From NCBI GenBank assembly GCA_025351355.1, contig JANXWC010000056.1, positions 21,790 through 85,789 on the forward strand: DNA of 64,000 bases. The letters are read 5' to 3'. The translations under genes and the position numbers were made by a program. This DNA comes from Hyphomicrobiaceae bacterium (GTDB taxonomy: Bacteria; Pseudomonadota; Alphaproteobacteria; Rhizobiales; Hyphomicrobiaceae). The notes beneath the pieces were generated by a model. It ran no database searches. It was not told where the DNA came from and saw nothing but the letters and a program-made list of their open reading frames with translations. Every line of letters begins with the position of its first letter. Position 1 is the first letter of the stretch. Shown here piece after piece: positions 22,673 to 31,577 of the stretch.

Positions 22673-22963
22673 CCGTTCCCGCGACGTAAACGCGAATATT
22701 TTGCCAAAGAAAAATAACACATAAACTTCAATACGTTGAGCTCGATCGCTGCAGGCTTTGGCCGCTTTTGAGCGATATTGCGGCAGCTGCAATCTGCGAC
22801 ATGAGCGCCTGTTCCGTCGCGAGCAGCGTAGATTCTCTCTTGTAGAGTGCCAACGGAAAGTTCAGATTTGCGTCACGCGCCCTTTTGCTCAAGCGCGGGG
22901 CGCGCGGAGCAGGCAGCCCCATGCCTGCTTAACCCTTAGTGCCTGAGCCGTCAGGAGTACACC

Positions 22964-25081
22964 ATGGGAGACAGGGTCAAAGGGCCCACCGCAGCCGCCG
23001 CGACCATCGCTGCGGCAACGACCGGTGAGAAGGCCGCGCAAGTTGCCAAAAGCGCCACCCGCGGCGCCCGATGTATCGCTTTGGTCGGCCCCTATTTATC
23101 CGGCAAGACGACGCTTCTCGAAGCCCTCTTGGCGCGCACCGGGGCGATCAACCGCCAGGGAACTCTCGCCGACAAGACGAGCGTGGGTGACGCCAGCCCG
23201 GAGGCGCGCGGGCACGCCATGAGCGTCGAGATCAACATCGCCGACACACAATACCTTGGCGACAGCTTCACGTTCCTGGACTTGCCTGGCTCAGTCGAGT
23301 TTCAGACCGAAAGCCTTGCCGCGTTGCCGGCCGTCGACTTGGCTGTCGTCGTTTGCGAACCCGACGCACGGCGTCTGCCTGCTCTACAAATCATTCTCAA
23401 ATCATTGACCCAACAAGGCATTCCGCACATTCTGTTTCTGAACAAGATCGACAGCTTTGACACGCCGGTTCGCGAGATCATTCCGATGCTGCAGCCGGCC
23501 AGCACGCGTCCGCTGGTTCTACGACAGGTGCCCATCTGGACCGACGGCAAAGCTACAGGCTTCATCGACTTGGCGCTCGAACGCGCCTTCAACTATCGCA
23601 CCAACGCGGCCTCCGAGGCGATGCCGTTGCCAGACGCCATGCGCCAACGTGAAAGCGAAGCCCGCTTCCAAATGCTTGAGCATGTCGCCGACTACGACGA
23701 CGCCTTGATGGAGCAATTGCTCAACGATTTGCCGCCGCAACGACAGCAGGTTTTCGACGATCTCGCGCGGGAGTTGCGAGACGGTTTGATTTGCCCGGTA
23801 CTGCTTGGCTCGGCGCAGCATGGCAACGGCATAGTGCGCCTGCTCAAGGTACTCCGCCACGAGGCACCCTTCGTCGAACTCGCGCGCCAACGGTTGGGCC
23901 TGGAGGGGTCAGCAACAGCAGCGCAGATCATCAAGACCATCCATTCCCCGCATGGCGGCAAGATCAGTATTACGCGCGTGTTTGCGGGCAGCATCGGCGA
24001 AGGCACCGTCGTGCGAGGTGTGCGGGGCGAACAGCGCGTGGCCGGCGTTGTCTCCGTACTCGGCGACACATTTTCCAAGCGCGGCGCAGCCGTTGCCGGC
24101 GAGACCGTAGGTTTAGGCAAACTCGACGGCATCGGCACGGGCGAGACCATCACGGTCGGCAAGGCTGCGCTCGTTCAAGCCGCCAAACTCACGCCGCCGG
24201 AGCCCGTCTACGGATTGGCCATCCAACTGGCCAACCGCAACGATGACGTGAAACTCTCTGCGGCGCTGGCAAAACTGATGGAGGAAGATCCGGCCTTGCG
24301 GCTCGATCACAACGCCAGCAGCCAGCAGATGGTGCTATGGGGGCAAGGCGAAATGCATTTACGCGTCACCTTGGAACGGCTGAAGCGCAAATACGCCATC
24401 GACGCACAGTCAAAGCCAAGGCAGGTGGCCTACAAGGAAACGATCCGCAAGAGCACCGAAATTCGCGGCCGGCACAAGAAGCAATCCGGCGGTCACGGCC
24501 AGTTTGGCGATGTGGTGCTGGACATCACGCCGTTGCCGCGCGGCAGCGGATTTAAATTCGGCGACAAGATCCACGGCGGCACGGTGCCGAAGCAGTTTAT
24601 TCCGTCGGTCGAGATCGGCGTAAGAGATTATCTCAGCGCCGGTCCGCTGGGTTTTCCGGTGGTCGATCTGGCTGTCACGTTGCTTGATGGCTCCTACCAC
24701 TCGGTAGATAGTTCCGACATGGCATTCCGCCAGGCCGGGCGCTTGGCGATGAGCGAAGGCTTACCCAACTGCCAACCGGTTCTACTCGAGCCCATAATGT
24801 CGGTGAGCGTCAACGCGCCATCGGAGGCGACGGCACGCGTCAACGCCATCATCGCCCAGCGGCGCGGTCAAATATTGGGCTTTGATGCCCGCCAGGACTG
24901 GCCGGGCTGGGATACCGTGGATGCGCACATTCCGGAAAATGAAATGGCCGACCTGATCGTCGAATTACGCAGTGCAACGGCCGGCGTCGGCACGTTCTCG
25001 GCGCGCTTCGATCACCTGTCGGAGTTGAACGGGAAATTGGCCGATCAGGTTTTGGCGGCGCGGCAAAAGAGTGCGGCGTAA
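22964..25081 (+). CDS. EF-G-like GTPase paralogue with altered active site
   Basis: 705 residues with the complete EF-G domain plan and the EF-G domain IV motif HKKQSGGHGQFGDVVLDI. It differs from the neighbouring fusA product at key GTPase positions. The P-loop is GPYLSGKT (residues 42-49). The DxxG motif is DLPGSVEF (106-113), where EF-G has DTPGHVDF, so the catalytic histidine is serine. The switch I RGIT threonine is missing (ARGHAMS). NKID (160-163) is intact. The first 30 residues are an alanine-rich extension. From memory, such paralogues are common in Rhizobiales. Their role is unknown and classic translocation is unlikely. The start ATG follows CAGGAG. Confidence 0.9.
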   Translation: MGDRVKGPTAAAATIAAATTGEKAAQVAKSATRGARCIALVGPYLSGKTTLLEALLARTGAINRQGTLADKTSVGDASPEARGHAMSVEINIADTQYLGDSFTFLDLPGSVEFQTESLAALPAVDLAVVVCEPDARRLPALQIILKSLTQQGIPHILFLNKIDSFDTPVREIIPMLQPASTRPLVLRQVPIWTDGKATGFIDLALERAFNYRTNAASEAMPLPDAMRQRESEARFQMLEHVADYDDALMEQLLNDLPPQRQQVFDDLARELRDGLICPVLLGSAQHGNGIVRLLKVLRHEAPFVELARQRLGLEGSATAAQIIKTIHSPHGGKISITRVFAGSIGEGTVVRGVRGEQRVAGVVSVLGDTFSKRGAAVAGETVGLGKLDGIGTGETITVGKAALVQAAKLTPPEPVYGLAIQLANRNDDVKLSAALAKLMEEDPALRLDHNASSQQMVLWGQGEMHLRVTLERLKRKYAIDAQSKPRQVAYKETIRKSTEIRGRHKKQSGGHGQFGDVVLDITPLPRGSGFKFGDKIHGGTVPKQFIPSVEIGVRDYLSAGPLGFPVVDLAVTLLDGSYHSVDSSDMAFRQAGRLAMSEGLPNCQPVLLEPIMSVSVNAPSEATARVNAIIAQRRGQILGFDARQDWPGWDTVDAHIPENEMADLIVELRSATAGVGTFSARFDHLSELNGKLADQVLAARQKSAA

Positions 25082-25099
25082 GTGGAGCTGCAAAGCCAA

Positions 25100-25127
25100 C
25101 TGGCTCGGGAATCAATCCCCGAGCCAG
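25100..25127. terminator. Hairpin between two converging genes
   Basis: A perfect 10-bp stem (CTGGCTCGGG / CCCGAGCCAG) with an 8-base loop lies 19 bases after the EF-G paralogue and 9 bases past the end of the minus-strand gene. There is no strong T run on either side. It may serve both genes. Confidence 0.5.
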
Positions 25128-25135
25128 ATGATTGC

Positions 25136-25411
25136 TTACCAGCTGATATCGCCGTTGTAATAGGGCACGCGGATGCGTACGCGGCCCGCCTCGGTGTTGA
25201 CGCGCACGCTCGTGTACGGCGCCTCGACCCGCACCGCCGTGCGCTTTGGCAAAACCGCAACGCGCGTACCCGGCGCAGTGACGATGGTGCGTCCATCACG
25301 ACCGGTGTCGACATGTGTCTTGGCAGCAAGTGCGGCTGACGTCGACGCGGCCGCGATTACTAAGACTGCGGCCATTACTTCAGTCTTACGTCGCATATTT
25401 GAACGTCGCAT
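25136..25411 (-). CDS. Small secreted protein of unknown function
   Basis: 91 residues from the ATG at 25411, which is preceded by CAGGAG at 6 bases. The longer frame to 25489 has no such site. The N terminus MRRSNMRRKTEVMAAVLVIA followed by AASTSAALA is a clear Sec signal peptide, with cleavage near AALA-AK. The mature part is about 60 residues, rich in valine and arginine (GTRVAVLPKRTAVRVEAPY), and ends in VPYYNGDISW. It looks like a short beta-rich periplasmic protein. I do not recognise the family. Confidence 0.75.
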   Translation of the reverse strand: MRRSNMRRKTEVMAAVLVIAAASTSAALAAKTHVDTGRDGRTIVTAPGTRVAVLPKRTAVRVEAPYTSVRVNTEAGRVRIRVPYYNGDISW

Positions 25412-25485
25412 GGGGATCTCCTGCTGTTCCGTTACGAGGGGGTTGTGGCCCTCATCGATTGTCATTGCAACCCGCGCGCACGCGG

Positions 25486-25953
25486 TCATTTGTCGCCGGA
25501 AATATGAACGACAATTTCGCGGGCATGCGGCGCGCGGCGATGTTCAAACAGGTAGATCCCCTGCCACGTGCCGAGCAGCATCCGCCCCTCGGCGATCGGA
25601 ATGGACAGAGAAGTTTGCGTTAGCGCCGCCTTGACGTGTGCCGGCATGTCGTCGGGGCCTTCAGACGTGTGGACGAACAGCCGATCACCCTCAGGCACCA
25701 ATCGTTTGAAAAACGCCAGCAGATCGCGCTGCACGTCGGGATCGGCATTCTCCTGGATCAGCAGCGAGCACGAGGTATGCCGCACGAACACAGTGGCCAA
25801 GCCGATTTCGACGCATGCCTCCAGCACGATGACGTCGACCTCACGCGTGATGTCGATCAGCGTTTGGCCGTGCGAAGGAATAATGAGGGTCTGCTGGTGG
25901 TGGGGCATGATGCCGTCTAACGGCACTGTAATGGGGATAATATCAACCTTCAT
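25486..25953 (-). CDS. YjbQ family protein (UPF0047)
   Basis: 155 residues from the ATG at 25953. A start at 25911 (MPHHQQTL) would also fit the usual 140-residue length. The family core is clear: LIDITREVDVIVLEACVEIGLATVFVRHTSCSLLIQENADPDV, EGPDDMPAHVKAALTQTSLSIPI and GTWQGIYLFEHRRAPHAREIVVHISG. The conserved histidines that bind a metal (HTSCSL, DMPAHVK) are present. E. coli YjbQ has weak thiamine phosphate synthase activity. The true function is uncertain. It follows the secreted-protein gene's start by about 75 bases on the same strand. Confidence 0.9.
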   Translation of the reverse strand: MKVDIIPITVPLDGIMPHHQQTLIIPSHGQTLIDITREVDVIVLEACVEIGLATVFVRHTSCSLLIQENADPDVQRDLLAFFKRLVPEGDRLFVHTSEGPDDMPAHVKAALTQTSLSIPIAEGRMLLGTWQGIYLFEHRRAPHAREIVVHISGDK

Positions 25954-25980
25954 TGATATCGACCGACCTGAGGGCTTGTA

Positions 25981-26013
25981 ATACCAGCGGTCATTATTCT
26001 TGACCGATGCTAT
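25981..26013. repeat. Imperfect copy of the hairpin at 26060
   Basis: ATACCAGCGGTCATTATTCT and then TGACCGATGCTAT form a 13-bp stem with two mismatches. It is clearly related to the perfect hairpin 47 bases further on. Both contain GGTCATT and TTGACCG. Confidence 0.5.
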
Positions 26014-26059
26014 GCGCGCGCGGGGTTGGTGGGGCGGCCACGCGCAAACAAAGAATCTG

Positions 26060-26092
26060 ATACCGACGGTCATTCTTTTTGACCGTCGGTAT
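26060..26092. repeat. Perfect 13-bp hairpin, terminator-like
   Basis: ATACCGACGGTCA is paired with TGACCGTCGGTAT around a T-rich 7-base loop. It has no T run after the stem on either strand, so it may be a palindromic repeat rather than a terminator. Confidence 0.5.
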
Positions 26093-26093
26093 A

Positions 26094-26178
26094 AGTTGGG
26101 TCAAGCGTTTCAGCGCGACCCAACGTTCCACCCGCAGATTTTAGACGGTGGATCGCACGATACTTGACCTAACCTACC
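26094..26178. repeat. MITE-like palindromic element, copy 2
   Basis: The left end is AGTTGGGTCAAGCG. The right end is TACTTGACCTAACCTACC, its inverted relative. An inner arm GCGCGACCCAACG is near-identical to the element at 58297. The left 40 bases align with that copy. The right half is more degenerate. No coding capacity. Confidence 0.55.
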
Positions 26179-26930
26179 TTTGTTGCAACGCCGCGCGTTT
26201 CGCCTGCCGTCGCGCCCGCGCCCTCATGAACCGCCGGCGCCCGCGCGCGAGCAACCTGTCCCCAAGTCCCTTCTGTGAGCGAAGCAGGGCGCGCAACTCG
26301 CGCAGGCAACGTTTAAATCCCTTCACCCGCGAGCCGGAACGTGGGGCTCGTCCCGGACTGCAGATCATCGCGGTCCACTTCAACGCCTCAAGCTTCAAAC
26401 GCAGATCGGCACGCCGTTTCGTCGACACCGATCGTTTGATCGCGCCGGTATGAATAGTCGGGGAGCAGAGCGCGGCCGAAGCCACATGTTCTGCGAACCC
26501 GCCACGCGGGGCGGGTGGTGCTCGCCTCGAATTGCGAGCGTGTTGCGGCTGCTGCCGCGCTCTGCGCTGTGTTTGTTTTGCTCTCGAAGTCATATGATCG
26601 GGTTTGCAACCGCGCTGCTCTTTCAGCGGCGTGACTTCGACGAGGCGTACCTGAAGAAAGAGCCGTCTCTCCATGGGTGATACGCACTGCACAACACCAA
26701 GTCAGCAGTTCCAGACGGTTCTAGACCCGCCCCGATCCAACAAGGTGAGATGAGAGTGCGGGACTATTTGAGGTTTTTCAACCTCAACGTGAAGTTGGAG
26801 TTAATTTGCGGGGGCGCGGAGTTCGCAGAGTAGCGATACTGTTGCTACAGAATGAGCGCGCAACCTGCGGAATTGCGCGATGGTGCATTCGCTGCGGGTC
26901 GCATAAAGTAACGACTGGGAGGCGGTCGTT
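26179..26930. other. Gene-poor stretch before hicA
   Basis: About 750 bases. Open frames exist on both strands (26174-26692 minus, 172 codons; 26148-26453 plus, 101 codons). They are arginine/alanine-rich, overlap each other, start inside a repeat and show no domain. I do not call them genes. No tRNA was seen. Confidence 0.45.
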
Positions 26931-27125
26931 GTGAAGGTGCGGGACGTCATCGACCTGTTGCAGCAAGACGGATGGTTTCTGAAGGAGACACGCGGCAGTC
27001 ACCGGCAATTCAAGCATTTGCACAAGTCGGGACGGGTTACGGTCGCTGGAAAGCCATCCGACGATGTTGCACCGGGAACGCTCAACAGCATTTTGAAACA
27101 GGCCGGCCTCAAAGGAAGCACATGA
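26931..27125 (+). CDS. hicA: HicA family mRNA-interferase toxin
   Basis: 64 residues from a GTG at 26931, with GGAGG 8 bases before it. The double-stranded-RNA-binding-like fold is seen in VRDVIDLLQQDGWFLKETRGSHRQFKHL, with the active-site histidine in GSHRQF, then VTVAGKPSDDVAPGTLNSILKQAGL. HicA toxins cut mRNA when free. The stop overlaps the hicB start (ATGA at 27122-27125), so the two are translationally coupled. Confidence 0.92.
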   Translation: MKVRDVIDLLQQDGWFLKETRGSHRQFKHLHKSGRVTVAGKPSDDVAPGTLNSILKQAGLKGST

Positions 27126-27331
27126 TGCGATATGCAGTCGTGATCGAGAAGGCAGCATCCAATTATTCGGGTTACGTGCCGGATCTGCCGGGCTGCGTGG
27201 CGACAGGTGCAACCGTCGAAGCCGTTGAATGCGAACTCCGCGACGCGATCCGATTCCATGTCGAGGGCCTGAAGGCAGACGGGTTGCCAGTTCCTGAAGC
27301 GACCACGGTCGTGGAGTTCGTCGAGGCGTGA
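27122..27331 (+). CDS. hicB: HicB family antitoxin, short form
   Basis: 69 residues from the ATG at 27122 (or 68 from 27125). The sequence RYAVVIEKAASNYSGYVPDL followed by PGCVATGATVEAVECELRDAIRFHVEGL is the HicB partial RNase H fold. It ends after EATTVVEFVEA and has no C-terminal DNA-binding domain, so autoregulation through an added HTH is not expected. It should neutralise HicA by direct binding. Confidence 0.92.
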   Translation: MMRYAVVIEKAASNYSGYVPDLPGCVATGATVEAVECELRDAIRFHVEGLKADGLPVPEATTVVEFVEA

Positions 27332-27427
27332 TCCCCACACGCCAACCACGGTCATCCCCGGACTCAAGACCCAGGATAACAACCGGGTGAGGCGGCCGGC
27401 AGTGAAGATGCGAGGCACCTAGCACAA

Positions 27428-27466
27428 CGTATTGCACCGCCTTCGCCCGAGGCCCGATGCAATACG
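27428..27466. repeat. Palindrome with 9-bp arms after hicB
   Basis: CGTATTGCA and TGCAATACG pair across a 21-base GC-rich loop. It resembles the TGCAATACG-type intergenic repeats I recall from Bradyrhizobium relatives. It lies in the 27332-27955 gap, which holds no gene I can support. Confidence 0.4.
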
Positions 27467-27561
27467 GCTTCGCCGATTGCAACCTAAGCCCAATGATCGA
27501 TTTTGCCGCTGACGTTAAGTCCGGCGAGAAAAACGTCCGACCTGTCGCTTTGTAGTTTCGT

Positions 27562-27706
27562 CCTGGCCGCGCAAGCGGCCACCCAAGCGAGTTGATTTTG
27601 GTCGAGGTGGAAAAATCAAACGAGCTCAAATCAAAAGGCTCAGAAAATATCCTTACAGACGCTGTGCACAGGCTGCTTGCTTGGGTGACCGCCTGCGCGG
27701 CCATGA
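27562..27706. repeat. Inverted pair of REP-like units, locus A
   Basis: The left unit CCTGGCCGCGCAAGCGGCCA continues CCCAAGCGAG. The right unit is its inverse, GCTTGGGTGACCGCCTGCGC continuing GGCCATGAC. Each unit is a small hairpin (GGCCGC / GCGGCC). The interior of about 85 bases is unlike that of the other pair at 60865, so only the units are conserved. The frame 27592-27828 (78 codons) crosses the right unit and is not called a gene. Confidence 0.6.
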
Positions 27707-27955
27707 CGAATGCGGGAGCTTTGCAGAGAAAGCCGACAGCGGCGGTGTCTCTGAAGCATGCCCTAGTCAGCTACTTGCCGCGGTCGCAACACCGCAGCGA
27801 GCGGACACTGTCAGAGCTCATCCGTTGATTGGAGGGCGGCACCGCGTCCGTCGTTGCCACTAATTTGGAGAGGTCACGAACTCGCTATTTTACCCGTCGC
27901 GTGCAGTGCGATAGGGTGCACCGTCAAGGCTCGTTCGCTAATGGGAGACGACACA

Positions 27956-28441
27956 ATGACCGCCCTGCTCAACCGCCGTTATGTCCTGGCCGCTGGCAGC
28001 TCGATGGCAGCAACTGCCGTTTCCGGCCTCCTCGTGCCTGCCCAAGCACAAGGCCTCGCACCCACCCGCTCGATGTCGGGCGGCGCCAACAACTATCGTA
28101 AAGGCGCGCCGATCGTCGAACGGATCGGCCGTGGCGGGTTCTGGATGTCGGGTACCGTGCGTCGCGCAGGCGATGGGGCTCCACTTGCGGGGCAGCGTAT
28201 CCAGGTCTGGGCACACACGACCGAAGGCTATGAGGATAATGTGAAGAGCCATGGGGCCACTCTCACGGACGCGAATGGGGTGTTCCGCCTCGAGATGCCG
28301 CAGATCGTTCCCGCCTTTGGCCAACCGCATGGTCACCTCGCGTATGACACTGGTGACTACAAAACCGTCTTTCTTCGCCCCGTGATGCCAAGCGCAAAGG
28401 TCACCAGTCTTGAGGCCCATTTCGTCCTTGAGCAGGTTTAA
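27956..28441 (+). CDS. Tat-exported intradiol-dioxygenase/transthyretin-like protein
   Basis: 161 residues from the ATG at 27956, preceded by GGGAG at 8 bases. Residues 1-33 are a Tat signal (LNRRYVLAAGSSMAATAVSG, cleavage near AQA). The mature part has a prealbumin-like beta sandwich as in intradiol ring-cleavage dioxygenases: GTVRRAGDGAPLAGQRIQVW, GYEDNVKSHGATLTDANGVFRL and QPHGHLAYD. The HGH pair and the tyrosine in EGY could be iron ligands. The second dioxygenase tyrosine is not obvious, so activity is uncertain. It is 25 bases upstream of a cytochrome b-like gene and probably co-transcribed with it. Confidence 0.75.
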   Translation: MTALLNRRYVLAAGSSMAATAVSGLLVPAQAQGLAPTRSMSGGANNYRKGAPIVERIGRGGFWMSGTVRRAGDGAPLAGQRIQVWAHTTEGYEDNVKSHGATLTDANGVFRLEMPQIVPAFGQPHGHLAYDTGDYKTVFLRPVMPSAKVTSLEAHFVLEQV

Positions 28442-28466
28442 CGCGTCCAGCTCAAAGGAAATGTGA

Positions 28467-29075
28467 TTGGTTCGGTTCATCCTGATTTGGGCCGCTGTTG
28501 CAGTAGCCATTGCCGCGCCGATTGCCGCTGCTGCGATGAGCCCGCAGCTCGAATGGCGCCATCCGGTCTACATCGCGGCTGGATTTGCGGGGATCATCGC
28601 ACTGGGGCTCTTGCTCGTTCAGCCCTTGCTGATCGGTGGATATCTGCCGGGACTGTCAGCTCATGGCCGTCGACGCGCGCATCGTTGGATCGGAGGCATG
28701 CTGGTCGGGGCAGTGCTGATCCACGTTGGAGGCCTTTCGATTACCAGCCTTCCGGACGTCATTGACGCTCTGTTGTTCACATCACCGACGCCGTTCTCGG
28801 TTTGGGGCGTGATCGCCATGTGGGCAATTTTTGCAGCCGCGCTATTGGCTGCATTCCGTCGCCGGTTGCGTTTGCGACCACGGACGTGGCGCATCGGTCA
28901 TACGATCCTTGCGGTGATCATCGTCGTGGGCACTATAGCCCACGCCATACTGATCGAGGGGACGATGGAGACGATTTCGAAGGTGGCCCTTTGCGCTCTG
29001 GCGCTCGCGGCAACCATGAAAGTCGTCGTCGATCTCCGGGTTTGGTCGAACAAGCGGCGCCGCGCAGAGGAATGA
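28467..29075 (+). CDS. Ferric reductase-like transmembrane protein, two-haem type
   Basis: 202 residues from a TTG at 28467, with AAGGA 7 bases before it. About six membrane spans are visible. Histidines 72 and 86 lie in one span (AHRWIGGMLVGAVLIHVGG) and 145 and 159 in another (GHTILAVIIVVGTIAHAIL). Both pairs are 14 apart, the bis-histidine spacing for two stacked b haems in the ferric reductase family. No FAD or NAD domain is present. Electrons may be passed to or from the exported protein encoded just before it. That link is inference from gene order. Confidence 0.85.
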   Translation: MVRFILIWAAVAVAIAAPIAAAAMSPQLEWRHPVYIAAGFAGIIALGLLLVQPLLIGGYLPGLSAHGRRRAHRWIGGMLVGAVLIHVGGLSITSLPDVIDALLFTSPTPFSVWGVIAMWAIFAAALLAAFRRRLRLRPRTWRIGHTILAVIIVVGTIAHAILIEGTMETISKVALCALALAATMKVVVDLRVWSNKRRRAEE

Positions 29076-29462
29076 CTGCGCTGCGCAGATTTGGAGCATT
29101 TTGAACGCCACTCGATGGCGTCGACGGGGCTATGCAGAGGAAGCGGAAGTCGTCGCCTTTGCTCGACAGGCTGAAGCTGGCACGGATGTCGTGTCCGCTG
29201 TACCTCCGTCAGTGACGGACCAGATGGAGGCGCATAACTTCGATCACGCTCATTTCTTGCAGTGGGTGTTAGCGCAGGTAGTAGGCGTTGATTTGATCTT
29301 CTTGGAGCGGTGTCCCAGATGTTTGCGAGAGCATCAAGTTTATGACGCCAATCATACGAGCAAAGATGGCCGTTTATCATCGACAAGAAGCGGCCACGTC
29401 AGTTGCTGCGAGCGTCGTCCGCTCCTTTATAATTCCGCAAATACTGACGCTTGCCGCGCACA
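29076..29462. other. Gene-free stretch before the rpoD terminator
   Basis: About 390 bases. The 132-codon frame at 29101-29499 (+) runs through the terminator hairpin, has no ribosome binding site and no recognisable domain. I see no gene here. Confidence 0.5.
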
Positions 29463-29490
29463 AAAAAGCCCGCCAATCGGCGGGCTTTTT
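29463..29490 (-). terminator. Rho-independent terminator of rpoD
   Basis: A perfect 12-bp stem AAAAAGCCCGCC / GGCGGGCTTTTT with a 4-base loop lies 15 bases past the rpoD stop. The minus-strand transcript ends in a T run. The same hairpin could stop plus-strand transcription. Confidence 0.9.
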
Positions 29491-29504
29491 CGTTCTTGAT
29501 GAAT

Positions 29505-31577
29505 TCAATTATCCAGAAAACTCCTGAGCTTCCTTGACCGTGACGGGTGCTTCAGTTTCCTGAGCGCCTTCGCTTCGATCTGGCGGATGCGTTCGCGCGT
29601 CACGCTGAACTGCTGCCCGACTTCTTCCAGCGTATGATCGGTGTTCATACCGATACCGAAGCGCATGCGGAGGACGCGTTCCTCGCGCGGGGTGAGCGAC
29701 GCCAGCACGCGCGTGGTGGTCTCGCGCAGGTTGGACTGAATGGCCGCTTCGATCGGCAGCAGCGCATTCTTGTCTTCGATGAAGTCACCCAGGTGCGAAT
29801 CTTCCTCGTCGCCGATCGGCGTTTCGAGGCTGATCGGTTCCTTGGCGATCTTCAACACCTTGCGCACTTTTTCGAGCGGCATCGCCAGTTTTTCGGCCAG
29901 TTCTTCCGGTGTCGGCTCGCGGCCGATCTCGTGCAGCATCTGCCGCGAGGTGCGCACGATCTTGTTGATCGTCTCGATCATGTGCACGGGGATGCGGATG
30001 GTGCGCGCCTGATCGGCAATCGAACGCGTGATCGCCTGCCGGATCCACCACGTCGCGTAGGTCGAGAATTTGTAGCCGCGGCGGTATTCGAACTTATCGA
30101 CCGCCTTCATCAGACCGATGTTGCCTTCCTGGATGAGATCGAGGAACTGCAGGCCGCGATTGGTGTACTTTTTCGCAATAGAGATGACCAGGCGGAGGTT
30201 GGCCTCGACCATTTCCTTCTTGGCCTGCCGCGCTTCGCGCTCGCCCTTCTGCACATGCTTGACGATGCGCCGGAACTCAGGGATCTCGAGGCCCGTTTCG
30301 GTGGCCAGCGTGTGGATCTCGCCACGCAGCCGCTCGATGTCGGACCTCTCCTGCTTGATGAAGCTGGCCCAACCCTTGCGGCCGCTCTTTTCCATGCGCT
30401 CGACCCAGGTCTGGTCGAGTTCGTTGCCGAAATATTCGTCGATGAAGTCGGAGCGCGCGACGCCGTAGCTGTCGGCTGTCCGCATCAGCCGACCTTCAAG
30501 CTGCACGAGGCGTTTGTTGATCGCGTACAGCTGCTCGACGAGGCTTTCGATACGCGCATTGTTCAGTGACAGCGATTTCACATCGACGATGATCTCGTCG
30601 CGGATTTTCTCGTAGCCCTTCTGCTGTTGCCGCGAGACCTGCTCGCTGGCCACCTGCATTTCGACGCGCTTGTCCTGCATCTTGCGCAGCTTTTTGTAGG
30701 TCTGCGCGATGTTGTCGAAGGTTTCCAGCACCTTCGGCTTGAGTTCCGCTTCCATCGCCGCCAACGACATGGCGTTTTCGTAATCGTCCTCGTCGTCGGC
30801 ATCGCCGGCCGGCAGCGGCTCACCGTCCGGGCCCAGTTCGATTGGCTTCTGCGGCGGCGGCTGAACCGGTTGGCCGAACTGCCGATGATGGCTGCCGGGC
30901 GCACCCGGGCTGCCCGGTTCATGCACCTGGATCGGCGCGTTCTTGGCTTCCGGGCCTTCGTAGGTCGCTTCGAGATCGATGATGTCGCGCAGGAGGATCT
31001 TGGCCTCCATCAACTCGTCGCGCCAGATGATGATAGCCTGGAATGTCAGCGGACTTTCGCACAAGCCGGCGATCATTGCTTCACGACCGGCTTCGATGCG
31101 CTTGGCGATGGCGATTTCGCCCTCGCGGCTCAGCAACTCGACCGAGCCCATGTCGCGCAGATACATGCGCACCGGATCGTCGGTGCGATCGCCCGGTTCA
31201 GAGCGCGTTTCCGACTTTGCCGGCAGACTCTGCGCCGTGACGGCGCGCTCTTCTTCCTCGGCCGGCTCATCGACCTCGGCAGGCGCGGCGCTTTCCTCGG
31301 CATCCTCGTTATCGACGACCGTTATGCCCATGTCCGACAGCATCGACATGACGTCTTCGATCTGCTCGGAAGAGGTCTGCTCTTGCGGCAGCACGGCATT
31401 CAGCGCGTCAAACGTCACATAGCCGCGCACTTTGGCGGCTTTGATCAGCTTCTTGACGGCGGCGTCAGAAAGATCAAGAAGAGGGGAATCCTTCTCCGCC
31501 GCCTCCGCATCCTTGCCGGGCTGCTCATCGTCTTTTGGATTGACCTTTGTCGCTGATTTTGCCGCCGCTTTCGCCAT
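29505..31577 (-). CDS. rpoD: RNA polymerase primary sigma factor RpoD
   Basis: 690 residues from the ATG at 31577 ([19 protein letters not shown]). Region 1.1 is near residues 40-110. The non-conserved region carries a proline-rich, acidic stretch ([20 protein letters not shown]). Regions 2.1-2.4 include [20 protein letters not shown] and [20 protein letters not shown]. Region 4.2 includes [20 protein letters not shown]. It is the housekeeping sigma, reading -35/-10 promoters. It follows dnaG on the same strand, the common macromolecular synthesis pairing, but 506 bases apart. Confidence 0.98.
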   Translation of the reverse strand: MAKAAAKSATKVNPKDDEQPGKDAEAAEKDSPLLDLSDAAVKKLIKAAKVRGYVTFDALNAVLPQEQTSSEQIEDVMSMLSDMGITVVDNEDAEESAAPAEVDEPAEEEERAVTAQSLPAKSETRSEPGDRTDDPVRMYLRDMGSVELLSREGEIAIAKRIEAGREAMIAGLCESPLTFQAIIIWRDELMEAKILLRDIIDLEATYEGPEAKNAPIQVHEPGSPGAPGSHHRQFGQPVQPPPQKPIELGPDGEPLPAGDADDEDDYENAMSLAAMEAELKPKVLETFDNIAQTYKKLRKMQDKRVEMQVASEQVSRQQQKGYEKIRDEIIVDVKSLSLNNARIESLVEQLYAINKRLVQLEGRLMRTADSYGVARSDFIDEYFGNELDQTWVERMEKSGRKGWASFIKQERSDIERLRGEIHTLATETGLEIPEFRRIVKHVQKGEREARQAKKEMVEANLRLVISIAKKYTNRGLQFLDLIQEGNIGLMKAVDKFEYRRGYKFSTYATWWIRQAITRSIADQARTIRIPVHMIETINKIVRTSRQMLHEIGREPTPEELAEKLAMPLEKVRKVLKIAKEPISLETPIGDEEDSHLGDFIEDKNALLPIEAAIQSNLRETTTRVLASLTPREERVLRMRFGIGMNTDHTLEEVGQQFSVTRERIRQIEAKALRKLKHPSRSRKLRSFLDN

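Noticed and set aside
26174..26692. 172-codon minus-strand frame before hicA, with an overlapping plus-strand frame at 26148-26453
   Set aside because: Both are arginine-rich, overlap each other and start or end in repeat sequence. They look like chance frames in GC-rich DNA.
27592..27828. 78-codon frame with a LAWVTACAAMT hydrophobic stretch
   Set aside because: The hydrophobic part is encoded by a repeat unit and nothing convincing follows. Kept as part of the repeat finding only.
29101..29499. 132-codon frame before rpoD
   Set aside because: Runs through a strong terminator and has no domain or ribosome binding site.
30627..31556. 309-codon frame opposite rpoD
   Set aside because: Shadow of the codon pattern of rpoD; composition unlike a real protein.
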